Source: Salinicola halophilus (GTDB taxonomy: Bacteria; Pseudomonadota; Gammaproteobacteria; Pseudomonadales; Halomonadaceae). From it: DNA of 64,000 nucleotides. The notes under the pieces were generated by a model. That model saw only the letters and a list, made by a program, of their open reading frames with translations. It did not search any database and was not told the origin of the DNA. Shown one piece after another: positions 33,969-40,775 of the stretch (the stretch's first letter is position 1; every line of letters starts with the position of its first letter). Where the stretch lies: assembly GCF_003206155.1 (NCBI RefSeq), contig NZ_PZJV01000001.1, positions 282,990 to 346,989 on the forward strand, read 5' to 3'. The position numbers and the translations under genes were made by a program.

Positions 33969-34591
33969 CGTTCATTTCGAAGATGCCAGAGCTGCCGCCA
34001 CTGTCCGAAGCGACGGTCCAGGACCTGGTTGCCAAGCGCTGCCGCGATCTCAAGCACGACGTCACTGTCCCGAATTGCGGCGTGTTGGGGTGGGAGTCCG
34101 ATGTGGTCAGCCTGACGCGTACACGTCTCACCCACGATTTCGAGATCAAAGTCTCTCGCGCTGACTGGCTGGCCGAATGCCGGAAGATCCGGGCCGGGCA
34201 TGAGGTTGATGGGCCATACGCCAACCCCAAGGCTGCACGCGCGTGGTACTGCCGTAATGCTGGAGGCATCGCCAAGCAGATACGCCAGCACCTGCGAACG
34301 ACTACCAAGACCGGCAACTGCGCGCATTACACCGATTTCGACGGTCGTATCGTGGCGCATGCGGGCCCCGCGTATTTCTGGATGGTGACGCCGCCGGGAG
34401 TAATCGCCGACGGTGAGTTGCCCGAGTACGCCGGCCATATCGTGGTTTGGGAGCGAGGCGCCAGTCGGCGACTGCAAGAGGTCCGTCCGGCGCCCCGGCT
34501 GCACACGGTCAAGATGGGTGATGCTGACGTGCTCACAATGGCCCGGGGTGTGACGCTCCGCTACTGGCAGCAGCGCCAGGGGGTGGCCTGA
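33965..34591 (+). CDS. VSR/MmcB-like PD-(D/E)xK nuclease
   Basis: Putative nuclease of 208 residues. The motif GWESDVVSLTR followed by THDFEIKVSRADWL supplies an acidic residue, then E-x-K, the PD-(D/E)xK catalytic pattern; EIKVSRADW is typical of MmcB-like DNA-repair proteins. It lies in the nin-like block with NinB and RusA, so a recombination or repair role is likely. DNA specificity is unknown. Confidence 0.7.
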   Translation: MTFISKMPELPPLSEATVQDLVAKRCRDLKHDVTVPNCGVLGWESDVVSLTRTRLTHDFEIKVSRADWLAECRKIRAGHEVDGPYANPKAARAWYCRNAGGIAKQIRQHLRTTTKTGNCAHYTDFDGRIVAHAGPAYFWMVTPPGVIADGELPEYAGHIVVWERGASRRLQEVRPAPRLHTVKMGDADVLTMARGVTLRYWQQRQGVA

Positions 34592-34887
34592 TGCTGGCAC
34601 AACGGCAAGCCGTCCACCGCGACCGCAAGTGGCTCAGCGCCGTCCACGAGCTTGACCAGTGCGTCCTGTGCGGCGGCTGGGGCATTCAGGCAGCACACCG
34701 CAACGAGGGCAAAGGCATGGGCCGCAAAGCCGACGACTGTCTTGTTGCGGCCATCTGCCCGGATTGCCATCACGAGATCGACAATGGCCCGGGCATGACG
34801 CGGGAGCAGCGGCGCGCTCGGCTCGACCAGGCCATTCTCCTTACCGTCCAGCAGTTGGCCCGCCGCGGCCTGATCGGGGTGAAGTGA
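34591..34887 (+). CDS. HNH-like phage protein (DUF1364/Nin-type)
   Basis: A 98-residue protein with two Cys pairs and histidines in nuclease-like order: CVLCGGWGIQAAHRNEGKGM then ICPDCHHEID. The pattern resembles DUF1364-like proteins of lambdoid nin regions, which are small zinc proteins with an HNH-type treble clef. It starts on the last base of the preceding stop and is followed directly by the RusA-like gene. Nuclease activity is plausible but unproven. Confidence 0.65.
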   Translation: MLAQRQAVHRDRKWLSAVHELDQCVLCGGWGIQAAHRNEGKGMGRKADDCLVAAICPDCHHEIDNGPGMTREQRRARLDQAILLTVQQLARRGLIGVK

Positions 34888-35309
34888 TGGAGTCAGTCGT
34901 TCTGTTCGTGCCGTACATCGCGAGCAGCTCCAACACCCGGCAGCACTGGACAGCCCGGAAACGTGAGGTCGACGCCTGCCACCTGATTGTTCGCGATGCG
35001 GTACGCCGTGCCGGTCTGTGCCGTATCGAGCAGCCCGTGGATCTCGCGTTCACCCCGAGGCTGGGCAAGGGCGTCCGGCGCCGGGACACCAGCAACTACA
35101 GCTACAGCCTCAAGCAACTCGAGGACGGGCTCGTCGCTGCCGGTGTGCTGCCGGATGATCGGGGCGAGTACGTGCGCAGGGTGGTGATGGAGCCGCCGGT
35201 AGTCGACCGGAAGGCCGAGACGGGTACTTGGATCGAGATTTGTGAGGCACAGCGAGATGCAGCGCCCCTTCGAGCTGGCGACAGGCCGCTTGCTTCATTA
35301 GAGTCCTAG
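34887..35309 (+). CDS. rusA: RusA-like Holliday-junction resolvase
   Basis: Endonuclease that resolves four-way junctions late in recombination. The 140-residue product matches RusA in its centre: KGVRRRDTSNYSYSLKQLED followed by GLVAAGVLPDDR, with the metal-binding acids in place. An N-terminal YIASSSNTRQHW corresponds to the beginning of the RusA fold. It overlaps the preceding gene by one base. The last 25 residues are less like the family. Confidence 0.85.
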   Translation: MESVVLFVPYIASSSNTRQHWTARKREVDACHLIVRDAVRRAGLCRIEQPVDLAFTPRLGKGVRRRDTSNYSYSLKQLEDGLVAAGVLPDDRGEYVRRVVMEPPVVDRKAETGTWIEICEAQRDAAPLRAGDRPLASLES

Positions 35310-35345
35310 GGTGGAAGCCAGCTCAAGTTAAAATGGGGGTGCACA

Positions 35346-35933
35346 TTGGATATAGCTCCGAGCGAAATACAAGAACGGGCCTTAGCGGCAATCAAGTTTG
35401 CCGAGTCGCAGTATGGTCCCAGGTGCGAAGATTGGAACTTTGAAGGCGTTTTGTTCCAAGAGAGTCCACCTCACATTCGCTATTGTCTGGATCGACGGGC
35501 GGTCATGATCGCCTTGAGCAATAGAGCAAAAGATGATGCATTACAGCTCGATTTCCAGTTGGCGCACGAGGCCGCTCACATTCTATACCCCGCGTGGGAT
35601 GGACAATCGGGGTCGCCGAGCGAAGCAACAGTTTTAAACGAAGGGCTCTCTACCATCCTCTCTATAATGATCGTTAGGGAGGGCTACGGGGAATCCAGCG
35701 CCATGGAGCTGCTAGCCGATTTAGAAGAGCACAACAGAAGCTACCGAACGGCGTACGCTTTGACTATCGAGCTTCTGGCTGAAGACCACGAGTCGATAAA
35801 GAAGGTTCGGTCAGTGAATCCATTAGTCAACGACTTGAGTGAGTCGGACTTTGCGGCTGCTGGCGTTGAAGTTCCACCCGACCGTCTCGCGGTACTGCTC
35901 CAGCCTTTCAGTTCTATCGAGGGCTTCCGATAG
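35346..35933 (+). CDS. HExxH metallopeptidase-like accessory protein
   Basis: A 195-residue protein not recognised at family level. QLAHEAAHILY near residue 77 gives HExxH, and LNEGLSTILSIMI about 20 residues on could give the third Glu ligand, as in ImmA/IrrE-like or small gluzincin proteases. The start is TTG at 35346 with GGGGGTG upstream. The base composition is lower in G+C than the phage genes around it, and it ends in its own strong terminator. ImmA-like proteases cleave repressors, so a regulatory or defence role is possible. Confidence 0.6.
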   Translation: MDIAPSEIQERALAAIKFAESQYGPRCEDWNFEGVLFQESPPHIRYCLDRRAVMIALSNRAKDDALQLDFQLAHEAAHILYPAWDGQSGSPSEATVLNEGLSTILSIMIVREGYGESSAMELLADLEEHNRSYRTAYALTIELLAEDHESIKKVRSVNPLVNDLSESDFAAAGVEVPPDRLAVLLQPFSSIEGFR

Positions 35934-35948
35934 CGCCGTAACGGTACG

Positions 35949-35980
35949 ACGGCACGGCACACGGTACGCCGTGCCGTTTT
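35949..35980 (+). terminator. Terminator after the HExxH gene
   Basis: A perfect 10-bp stem (ACGGCACGGC at 35949-35958, complement at 35968-35977) followed by U-rich TTTTCG. It separates the replication operon and this cassette from the membrane-protein genes downstream. Confidence 0.85.
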
Positions 35981-36039
35981 CGTTCCGTAGGGCACTGCCA
36001 TATGATCGTGATCGTTGATTCCGCAAGCTGGTAGCTAGG

Positions 36040-36369
36040 GTGAAGATGATTGCGAACGCGATAGACAAAATGCGTCACCGGGTCATATTGGAGCTCACGC
36101 CAAACAGGTGTGGTCTTGCGGCAGGCGCGGCGGTGATACTCGGTGCCTTCGCCATTTTCTCAGGGTTAAGTGGCTCAGGCACAACGCACGGGCTGAAACT
36201 GACGGGCGGTGGGTTCAGCATGGCAGTGGGTTTGCTTGTGCTCATGATCTTGCCGGTAGCGATCGGGTTCGGCGCTCGCCGTTTCGCAAGGCAAAAGCGC
36301 GCGGCGTACTTCGTCGAGCGGCAGAAGCAAGCGCGGTCGGGGCGCCGGAGGAATACCAGTGGCCGATGA
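36040..36369 (+). CDS. Small protein with two membrane helices
   Basis: About 109 residues with two hydrophobic segments (CGLAAGAAVILGAFAIFSGL and FSMAVGLLVLMILPVAIGFG) and a strongly basic C-terminal tail. The start is GTG at 36040 or ATG at 36046. It overlaps the next gene by 11 bp. No family recognised; membrane proteins of this size in such phage slots often belong to exclusion or defence cassettes. Confidence 0.55.
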   Translation: MKMIANAIDKMRHRVILELTPNRCGLAAGAAVILGAFAIFSGLSGSGTTHGLKLTGGGFSMAVGLLVLMILPVAIGFGARRFARQKRAAYFVERQKQARSGRRRNTSGR

Positions 36370-36913
36370 GTCGTTCTGGGCGGGGTTCCTCGCCAACGGT
36401 GCGGGTGCTGCGATTGGTGCAGTGGTCGGCGGGGTGCTTGCCTACTTGGGAGCCAGCGCGGTCAGTCGTCAGCAGACGCGGCAAGCGAAGCTGGAAGAGG
36501 CACTGACTCTCAATCGCTCATTGGCGAAAGAGGCCAAAGAGGTGCTCCGTAGCGCTGAGCAGCTAGCCAAGTATGGCGAGACTGGGCCAGCATCCGAGCG
36601 AACAGATATAGCGAGAATAGAGTCGGTGGTGGAGAAAGCAGACTCCCTCTACACGCTGATGGAAGTTCACAAGCCTGATCTAGTTCAGGACGCTAAAATA
36701 CTGTCTGCAAAGGTAAGTCACGCCAATTTTCTCTGTTGGGCACTGCGAGGTCTTCCTGCCATTGGGATGGAGCCCAAAATCAGCTCTCAGCAATTCGCCG
36801 ATCTGCAAAATGACATCAGAGAGAGCTCGAAAAAACTACATGGCCGTCTCATAAGGGAGTCTTCAACAGTGAGTCCGCGCAGTAGGTCCAAGACGAAAAG
36901 CCGTTACCGATAG
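36359..36913 (+). CDS. Membrane-anchored helical protein
   Basis: A 184-residue protein with one N-terminal glycine-rich membrane segment (GAGAAIGAVVGGVLAYLGAS), then a largely helical, charged body ending in a basic tail. The GTG start at 36359 lies inside the preceding gene. Base composition is lower in G+C than the structural genes. The function is unknown; coupling suggests that it works with the upstream two-helix protein. Confidence 0.55.
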   Translation: MADESFWAGFLANGAGAAIGAVVGGVLAYLGASAVSRQQTRQAKLEEALTLNRSLAKEAKEVLRSAEQLAKYGETGPASERTDIARIESVVEKADSLYTLMEVHKPDLVQDAKILSAKVSHANFLCWALRGLPAIGMEPKISSQQFADLQNDIRESSKKLHGRLIRESSTVSPRSRSKTKSRYR

Positions 36914-36955
36914 CTCTATTCCCGCATACGCACCGATATAGCCAAATAACGCTAT

Positions 36956-36998
36956 TTGCCACCCTACAGCTCCTCGATTACTGTACACCCATACAGTC
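36956..36998 (+). promoter_or_regulatory. SOS promoter with LexA box
   Basis: TACTGTACACCCATACAGTC at 36979-36998 contains CTGT-N8-ACAG, a full LexA site. It covers the probable -10 (36979-36984) of a promoter whose -35 is TTGCCA (36956-36961), 17 bp upstream. The first paralogue gene begins at 37017. LexA repression and induction by DNA damage are expected. Confidence 0.72.
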
Positions 36999-37016
36999 AT
37001 TGATGGAGCCCGATCA

Positions 37017-37343
37017 ATGGAAAGCCCCCAATCCGTTGGCGATTACCGCCGCCCACTACCTCAGTACGTTGCCGCCTGGCGCGATTCACTACTCGAACGC
37101 GGCTGGCACGAGTACGACGGCCACCCACCTCCTGAGCAGAGCATGATCGAGTATCACGTGATCTGGCGCGGCTCGATCTGGTCCGGCCGCTGCCGGCTGC
37201 GTGATCAGCGGTGGTCCGATTCCAGCATCCCAGGTTCACATGCCTACCTGGTCGCGGCCTCGTTTGCCGATGTCCCGCTGCGCCTGTGGCGTGAGGCGGA
37301 CAACGGGCGTTCGCCGGTAGGGCCCATCAAGCGCGACTCATGA
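37017..37343 (+). CDS. Unknown small protein, paralogue 1 (SOS-box gene)
   Basis: A 108-residue protein sharing its core with the next gene: W...L..-GW, then MIEYHVIWRGSIWSGRCRL, a D..-SD stretch and GSHAYL. The core is probably a small beta-rich domain. It lies 18 bp downstream of a LexA box, so it should be induced by DNA damage along with the prophage. No family recognised. Confidence 0.6.
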   Translation: MESPQSVGDYRRPLPQYVAAWRDSLLERGWHEYDGHPPPEQSMIEYHVIWRGSIWSGRCRLRDQRWSDSSIPGSHAYLVAASFADVPLRLWREADNGRSPVGPIKRDS

Positions 37344-37624
37344 ACCGGGCGCTGCAGTGGCGGAAGGGGCTCGAGCGGAAGGGCTGGAAGAACGGCCATC
37401 GATTCCCGGCGCCCGCCGACGAGATGATCGAGTATCACGCCGTTTGGCGTGGACGCATTTACTCGGGCCGGTGCCGGCTGATCGATTGCCCCGAAAGCGA
37501 TCGGTGGAATGAGGGCTCGCATCGGTACTTGCTGCAGCGGCGGCTTAACGTCGAAGAGGTGGTGTGGCGGCGGTGTGGTTGCGCTTCGATGGGTTCATCG
37601 ATCGGGACTCCCATGTCACCGTAA
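37340..37624 (+). CDS. Unknown small protein, paralogue 2
   Basis: A 94-residue protein with the same core as its neighbour (MIEYHAVWRGRIYSGRCRL, SDRWNEGSHRYL) and an unrelated C-terminus with two Cys. It overlaps the first copy by ATGA, so it is made from the same SOS-controlled message. The pair is a tandem duplication that has diverged, perhaps forming a heteromer. Confidence 0.6.
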   Translation: MNRALQWRKGLERKGWKNGHRFPAPADEMIEYHAVWRGRIYSGRCRLIDCPESDRWNEGSHRYLLQRRLNVEEVVWRRCGCASMGSSIGTPMSP

Positions 37625-37658
37625 GAGGCGAATCTGATCACAGTAGAGGGACGCTGAT

Positions 37659-38393
37659 ATGAGCACTGAGCGAGATAACGATGGGCTCGACGAAAACCTA
37701 GACGATCAACTCATAGCTTGGGGGAAGGCAGCGGCGGGATTGATCCCGGTAGTTGGCGGCTTCGTTGGGGAGATGATTGGTAGTGTCATCCCGGCTCAGC
37801 GCTCTGACCGGATAGCTGCATATTTGCGAGGCTTGAAGGAAAGGCTGGACCACATGAATGAAGAGCTTCAAAGATCCATCCGCAACAACGCTGAGAAGAT
37901 CGATCTCATTGAAGAGGGCGGATACCAAGCTGCTAGAGCTACCACGGCAGAGCGTATAAACCTCATCGTGGAAGCGGTCGCGAGGGGGCTGACGGCTGAG
38001 GAATCTGAGGTGGTCCGCCGGAAGCGTCTATTGGTTCTGTTCGGGCAGTTAGATGAAGACGAAGCAGCCATCCTCAACGCCTACGGTCAGTCGTATGGGC
38101 GTGGTATGGGAGATCCTGAGGACCCGTTCGCTGGTATAAACCGGCCGCGACCTCCTAGGATTGGCGGTTCTCAAGAAGATGTTGACGCAAACTCGCTCTA
38201 TGAGATCGGCGTCACCCACTTAACGAGGCTGGGGCTCTTGAAGAAAAACTACGGTTCTCTCAAAAAGGGGCAAACACCGACGTTTGATCCGCAGAAGGGG
38301 GACTTTGAGCATCGGGTGGAAGTTTCGACATTGGGGCGCCTCCTTCTAAAGGAGATTGGCCGCCCCACGCCTTTCGATCAACAGAACGACTAG
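37659..38393 (+). CDS. Amphipathic/coiled-coil accessory protein
   Basis: A 244-residue protein. Residues about 22-45 form a Gly-rich hydrophobic segment (AAAGLIPVVGGFVGEMIGSV) that could insert into membrane; a coiled coil (LKERLDHMNEELQRSIRNNA) and a soluble C-terminal domain follow. This layout recurs in uncharacterised prophage and defence-island proteins. GAGGGA precedes the ATG at 37659. It follows the SOS-box pair on the same strand and could share its transcript. Confidence 0.55.
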   Translation: MSTERDNDGLDENLDDQLIAWGKAAAGLIPVVGGFVGEMIGSVIPAQRSDRIAAYLRGLKERLDHMNEELQRSIRNNAEKIDLIEEGGYQAARATTAERINLIVEAVARGLTAEESEVVRRKRLLVLFGQLDEDEAAILNAYGQSYGRGMGDPEDPFAGINRPRPPRIGGSQEDVDANSLYEIGVTHLTRLGLLKKNYGSLKKGQTPTFDPQKGDFEHRVEVSTLGRLLLKEIGRPTPFDQQND

Positions 38394-38489
38394 CTCTCGT
38401 TAATCACTCTCAGGTCAAGCCCGTAACATAGTCCCCGACCACGCCGTGAGGCGTTATCTTTCCAACCACTGTCGGGAGACAGAGGGACT

Positions 38490-38855
38490 ATGGACACCAC
38501 CCGCGTAAGCCCCAATTTCCTCCGATCTGAGTTCGCGTGTCAGTGCGGCTGCGGATTCGACACCGTCGACGTCAGCACCATCGAAGTCGTCCAGGCGGTG
38601 CGCGACCACTTCGGCGTTCCCGTTACGATCAACAGCGGCTGCCGCTGCCCCGAGCACAACCGTGCCGTGGGCGGCGCCGAGCATAGCCAGCACGTTCTCG
38701 CCCGCGCCGCCGACATCGCCGTGCGGGGCGTCTCGCCTGACACCGTCCACGACTGGATCGCTGAGCAGTACCCTTCGGCGAGCCTCGGTCGCTACCGGAC
38801 GTTCACCCATGTCGACACTCGCACCGGCGGCCCAGCGCGCTGGGACAACAGGTAG
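38490..38855 (+). CDS. Peptidase M15-type endolysin
   Basis: Zinc D-Ala-D-Ala or L-Ala-D-Glu peptidase that cuts cell-wall peptides at lysis. The 121-residue protein has the M15A signature NSGCRCPEHNRAVGGAEHSQ followed by HVLARAADI, and the final HVD ligand in TFTHVDTR. No signal peptide is seen, so it needs the adjacent holin-like proteins to leave the cell. It is the first gene of the lysis cassette. Confidence 0.88.
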   Translation: MDTTRVSPNFLRSEFACQCGCGFDTVDVSTIEVVQAVRDHFGVPVTINSGCRCPEHNRAVGGAEHSQHVLARAADIAVRGVSPDTVHDWIAEQYPSASLGRYRTFTHVDTRTGGPARWDNR

Positions 38856-38878
38856 CCGATCGGCTGCTAGGAGCGTAC

Positions 38879-39235
38879 GTGACTATGTCCGAAGTGCCAC
38901 GACAGGGGTCCCAGCTCGACCGCATTGAGAAGTCGGTCGACGACCTGCGTTCTATCAACACGCAGATCCTCGACCGGCTCACGCGGATGGAAGAACGCCA
39001 GAACGTCCACGCGACCGAGATGGGCAAGCAGGAGGGGCGGCTCGACGATCACGCGCAGCGTATTCGCGATCTTGAGCTTGCCACCGCCGTTGCCGGCACG
39101 ACCGGCGAGAACAGGCATCAAACCCTCACGCAGCGCTGGTCGATGATCGGGGCCGTGGCGCTCGTCATTCTGGGCGCGGTGCTTTCCGCCGCGTCTGAGT
39201 TCTTCGGCGGGGTCATCGAGAGGCTCAGCCCATGA
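38879..39235 (+). CDS. Holin-associated protein (XhlA-like topology)
   Basis: A 118-residue protein with a soluble coiled coil (SQLDRIEKSVDDLRSINTQI, LTRMEERQNVHATEM) and one C-terminal membrane helix (WSMIGAVALVILGAVLSAAS). This layout is that of XhlA-like lysis partners. GTG at 38879 is 5 nt after GGAG. It overlaps the next gene by 4 bp. Confidence 0.65.
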   Translation: MTMSEVPRQGSQLDRIEKSVDDLRSINTQILDRLTRMEERQNVHATEMGKQEGRLDDHAQRIRDLELATAVAGTTGENRHQTLTQRWSMIGAVALVILGAVLSAASEFFGGVIERLSP

Positions 39236-39825
39236 TCGACTGGAAATCGGCAGCGGCGGAAGTCGCCAAGGTAGCGCCATCGGTTGCCAGCGCGATCGGT
39301 GGTCCCGCTGTCGGCGGCGTAACGACCGGAGCAGTGACCATGCTCGCCAACATGCTGGGGATCGACGAAGACCCGGCATCGTTTGTAGCGGCCACGAAAG
39401 ACCCGGAGCAGCGGGCCGAGCTGGTGCGTATCAACAACGAGCACCGGCGCGAGTTGGAATCGATGCGGCTCCAGGCAGAGCAAGCCAGCGCAGCCGAGGA
39501 AACGAAGCGGCTGACCGAGATCAATACGACGATGAGGGCCGAGCTAGGCACCGAGGGCTGGTTCAAGTCTGGTTGGCGCCCGGCGACGGGCTGGGTGTTC
39601 ATGCTGTCGCTGGGGGCGCTGGTTGCCGCGCTGATCTACTGCATTGTTCGCAACCCGGCACTACTGGCGAATCCCGAAACCGTGGGACTTCTGTGCTGGG
39701 TCATTGGCACGATGGGTGCCGCGCTCGGGATCAACGTACGTGAGCGGACGAAGGGGAAGCAGATAAAGGCCGGCCAAAAACCGACCTCTCTTTACAACGC
39801 GATTAGAGCGAGAACAAATGACTAA
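39232..39825 (+). CDS. Holin of the 3TM/GTA type
   Basis: A 197-residue protein whose C-terminal half is hydrophobic (GWVFMLSLGALVAALIYCIV, then TVGLLCWVIGTMGAALGINV) and is preceded by the segment FKSGWRPATGWVF, diagnostic of the GTA_holin_3TM family. The N-terminal half is soluble and helical. It makes the lesion that releases the endolysin. It overlaps a convergent small gene by 4 bp. Confidence 0.85.
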   Translation: MIDWKSAAAEVAKVAPSVASAIGGPAVGGVTTGAVTMLANMLGIDEDPASFVAATKDPEQRAELVRINNEHRRELESMRLQAEQASAAEETKRLTEINTTMRAELGTEGWFKSGWRPATGWVFMLSLGALVAALIYCIVRNPALLANPETVGLLCWVIGTMGAALGINVRERTKGKQIKAGQKPTSLYNAIRARTND

Positions 39826-40064
39826 CTTGTGACTTCCACGTCCACACTAAGAACGCACACGCTTCCATGAAAAGTCGCTTCTTTCCAGCCTTGGCGGTTC
39901 GCTTCATCCCGGAACCATTCTTTAACTGGGTCAGTGACTTTTTCACGCCGATCTTCGGGATGGTGCTGGTTGTAAATTCCCAGAACCTTCTGCTGATTCA
40001 GCGCAATAGTAGGTTCGTTGGGCGAGCGATCTTTGGGGTCAGGGAAAATATACGGTCGGGCCAT
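39822..40064 (-). CDS. Leftward small gene between lysis and terminase
   Basis: An 80-residue protein starting MARPYIFPDPKDRSPNEPTI with AAGGAG at good spacing before the ATG at 40064, so it is translated rather than being a shadow. It points against the late operon and should be expressed in the lysogen. The sequence has no family I recognise. Its own promoter must lie in 40,065-40,202, which also holds the start of the late gene row. Confidence 0.6.
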   Translation of the reverse strand: MARPYIFPDPKDRSPNEPTIALNQQKVLGIYNQHHPEDRREKVTDPVKEWFRDEANRQGWKEATFHGSVCVLSVDVEVTS

Positions 40065-40202
40065 AGGGCTTGCTCCTTAGCGAAACGTTTAAGGTAAGTT
40101 ACATAAAGTAGCACAGCTGAAATTGTATTCGACAGTCAATGGCGCGAGCACGTTGCCAACTTTGAACAAGAGGCAGCACGCCGAGAGGCGTTCTGATAGC
40201 GA

Positions 40203-40775
40203 ATGGCGAAGCCAAAGGGGCTACGGTATGACTGGGAGGCGATCGAAGCGGACTACCGTACCGGCCGCTTCTCGCTTCAGCAGCTCGCCGACAAGCACGG
40301 CCCCAGCAAGACGCAGGTCGCGCGAAAGGCGCGATCTGAAGGTTGGGAGAAGGACCTTACCGAAGCGGTACAGCAGCGAACGCGCGAGAAGCTGACGCGC
40401 AACGAGAGCGACCTTCCTGATACCCCCGACTGCGAGATCGTCGAGCGCGCGGCGACAGAGAACGCAACAGTTGTGCACGGCCACCGCGAAGCGCTGGCGC
40501 AGTGGCGCGGCATCAACGAGCGCTTCATACGGCGGCTGACTGAGCAACTCGACCGCGGGAAGCGTGAGGTGCAGCTCAAGACGGGCGACGTCGTCGAGAT
40601 CGATCTTGACCTGGACTACGTCGGCAAGTGCATCGGACACGGCACCGGCGCGCTCGAACGCGTCGTGAAGATGGAGCGCGTCTCCTACGGGCTGGATGTC
40701 GATGCCGGCGAGGGTGAGGGCAAGACGCTCGATCAGCTCATGGGCGAGCTAAGCGCCCAGGAAGCCGATGAGTGA
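40203..40775 (+). CDS. Terminase small subunit
   Basis: DNA-recognition subunit of the packaging motor (190 residues). The N-terminal helix-turn-helix reads WEAIEADYRTGRFSLQQLAD then SKTQVARKARSEGW, typical of phage small terminases. A charged helical centre and an acidic C-terminus follow. It overlaps the large-subunit gene by 8 bp. Confidence 0.87.
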   Translation: MAKPKGLRYDWEAIEADYRTGRFSLQQLADKHGPSKTQVARKARSEGWEKDLTEAVQQRTREKLTRNESDLPDTPDCEIVERAATENATVVHGHREALAQWRGINERFIRRLTEQLDRGKREVQLKTGDVVEIDLDLDYVGKCIGHGTGALERVVKMERVSYGLDVDAGEGEGKTLDQLMGELSAQEADE

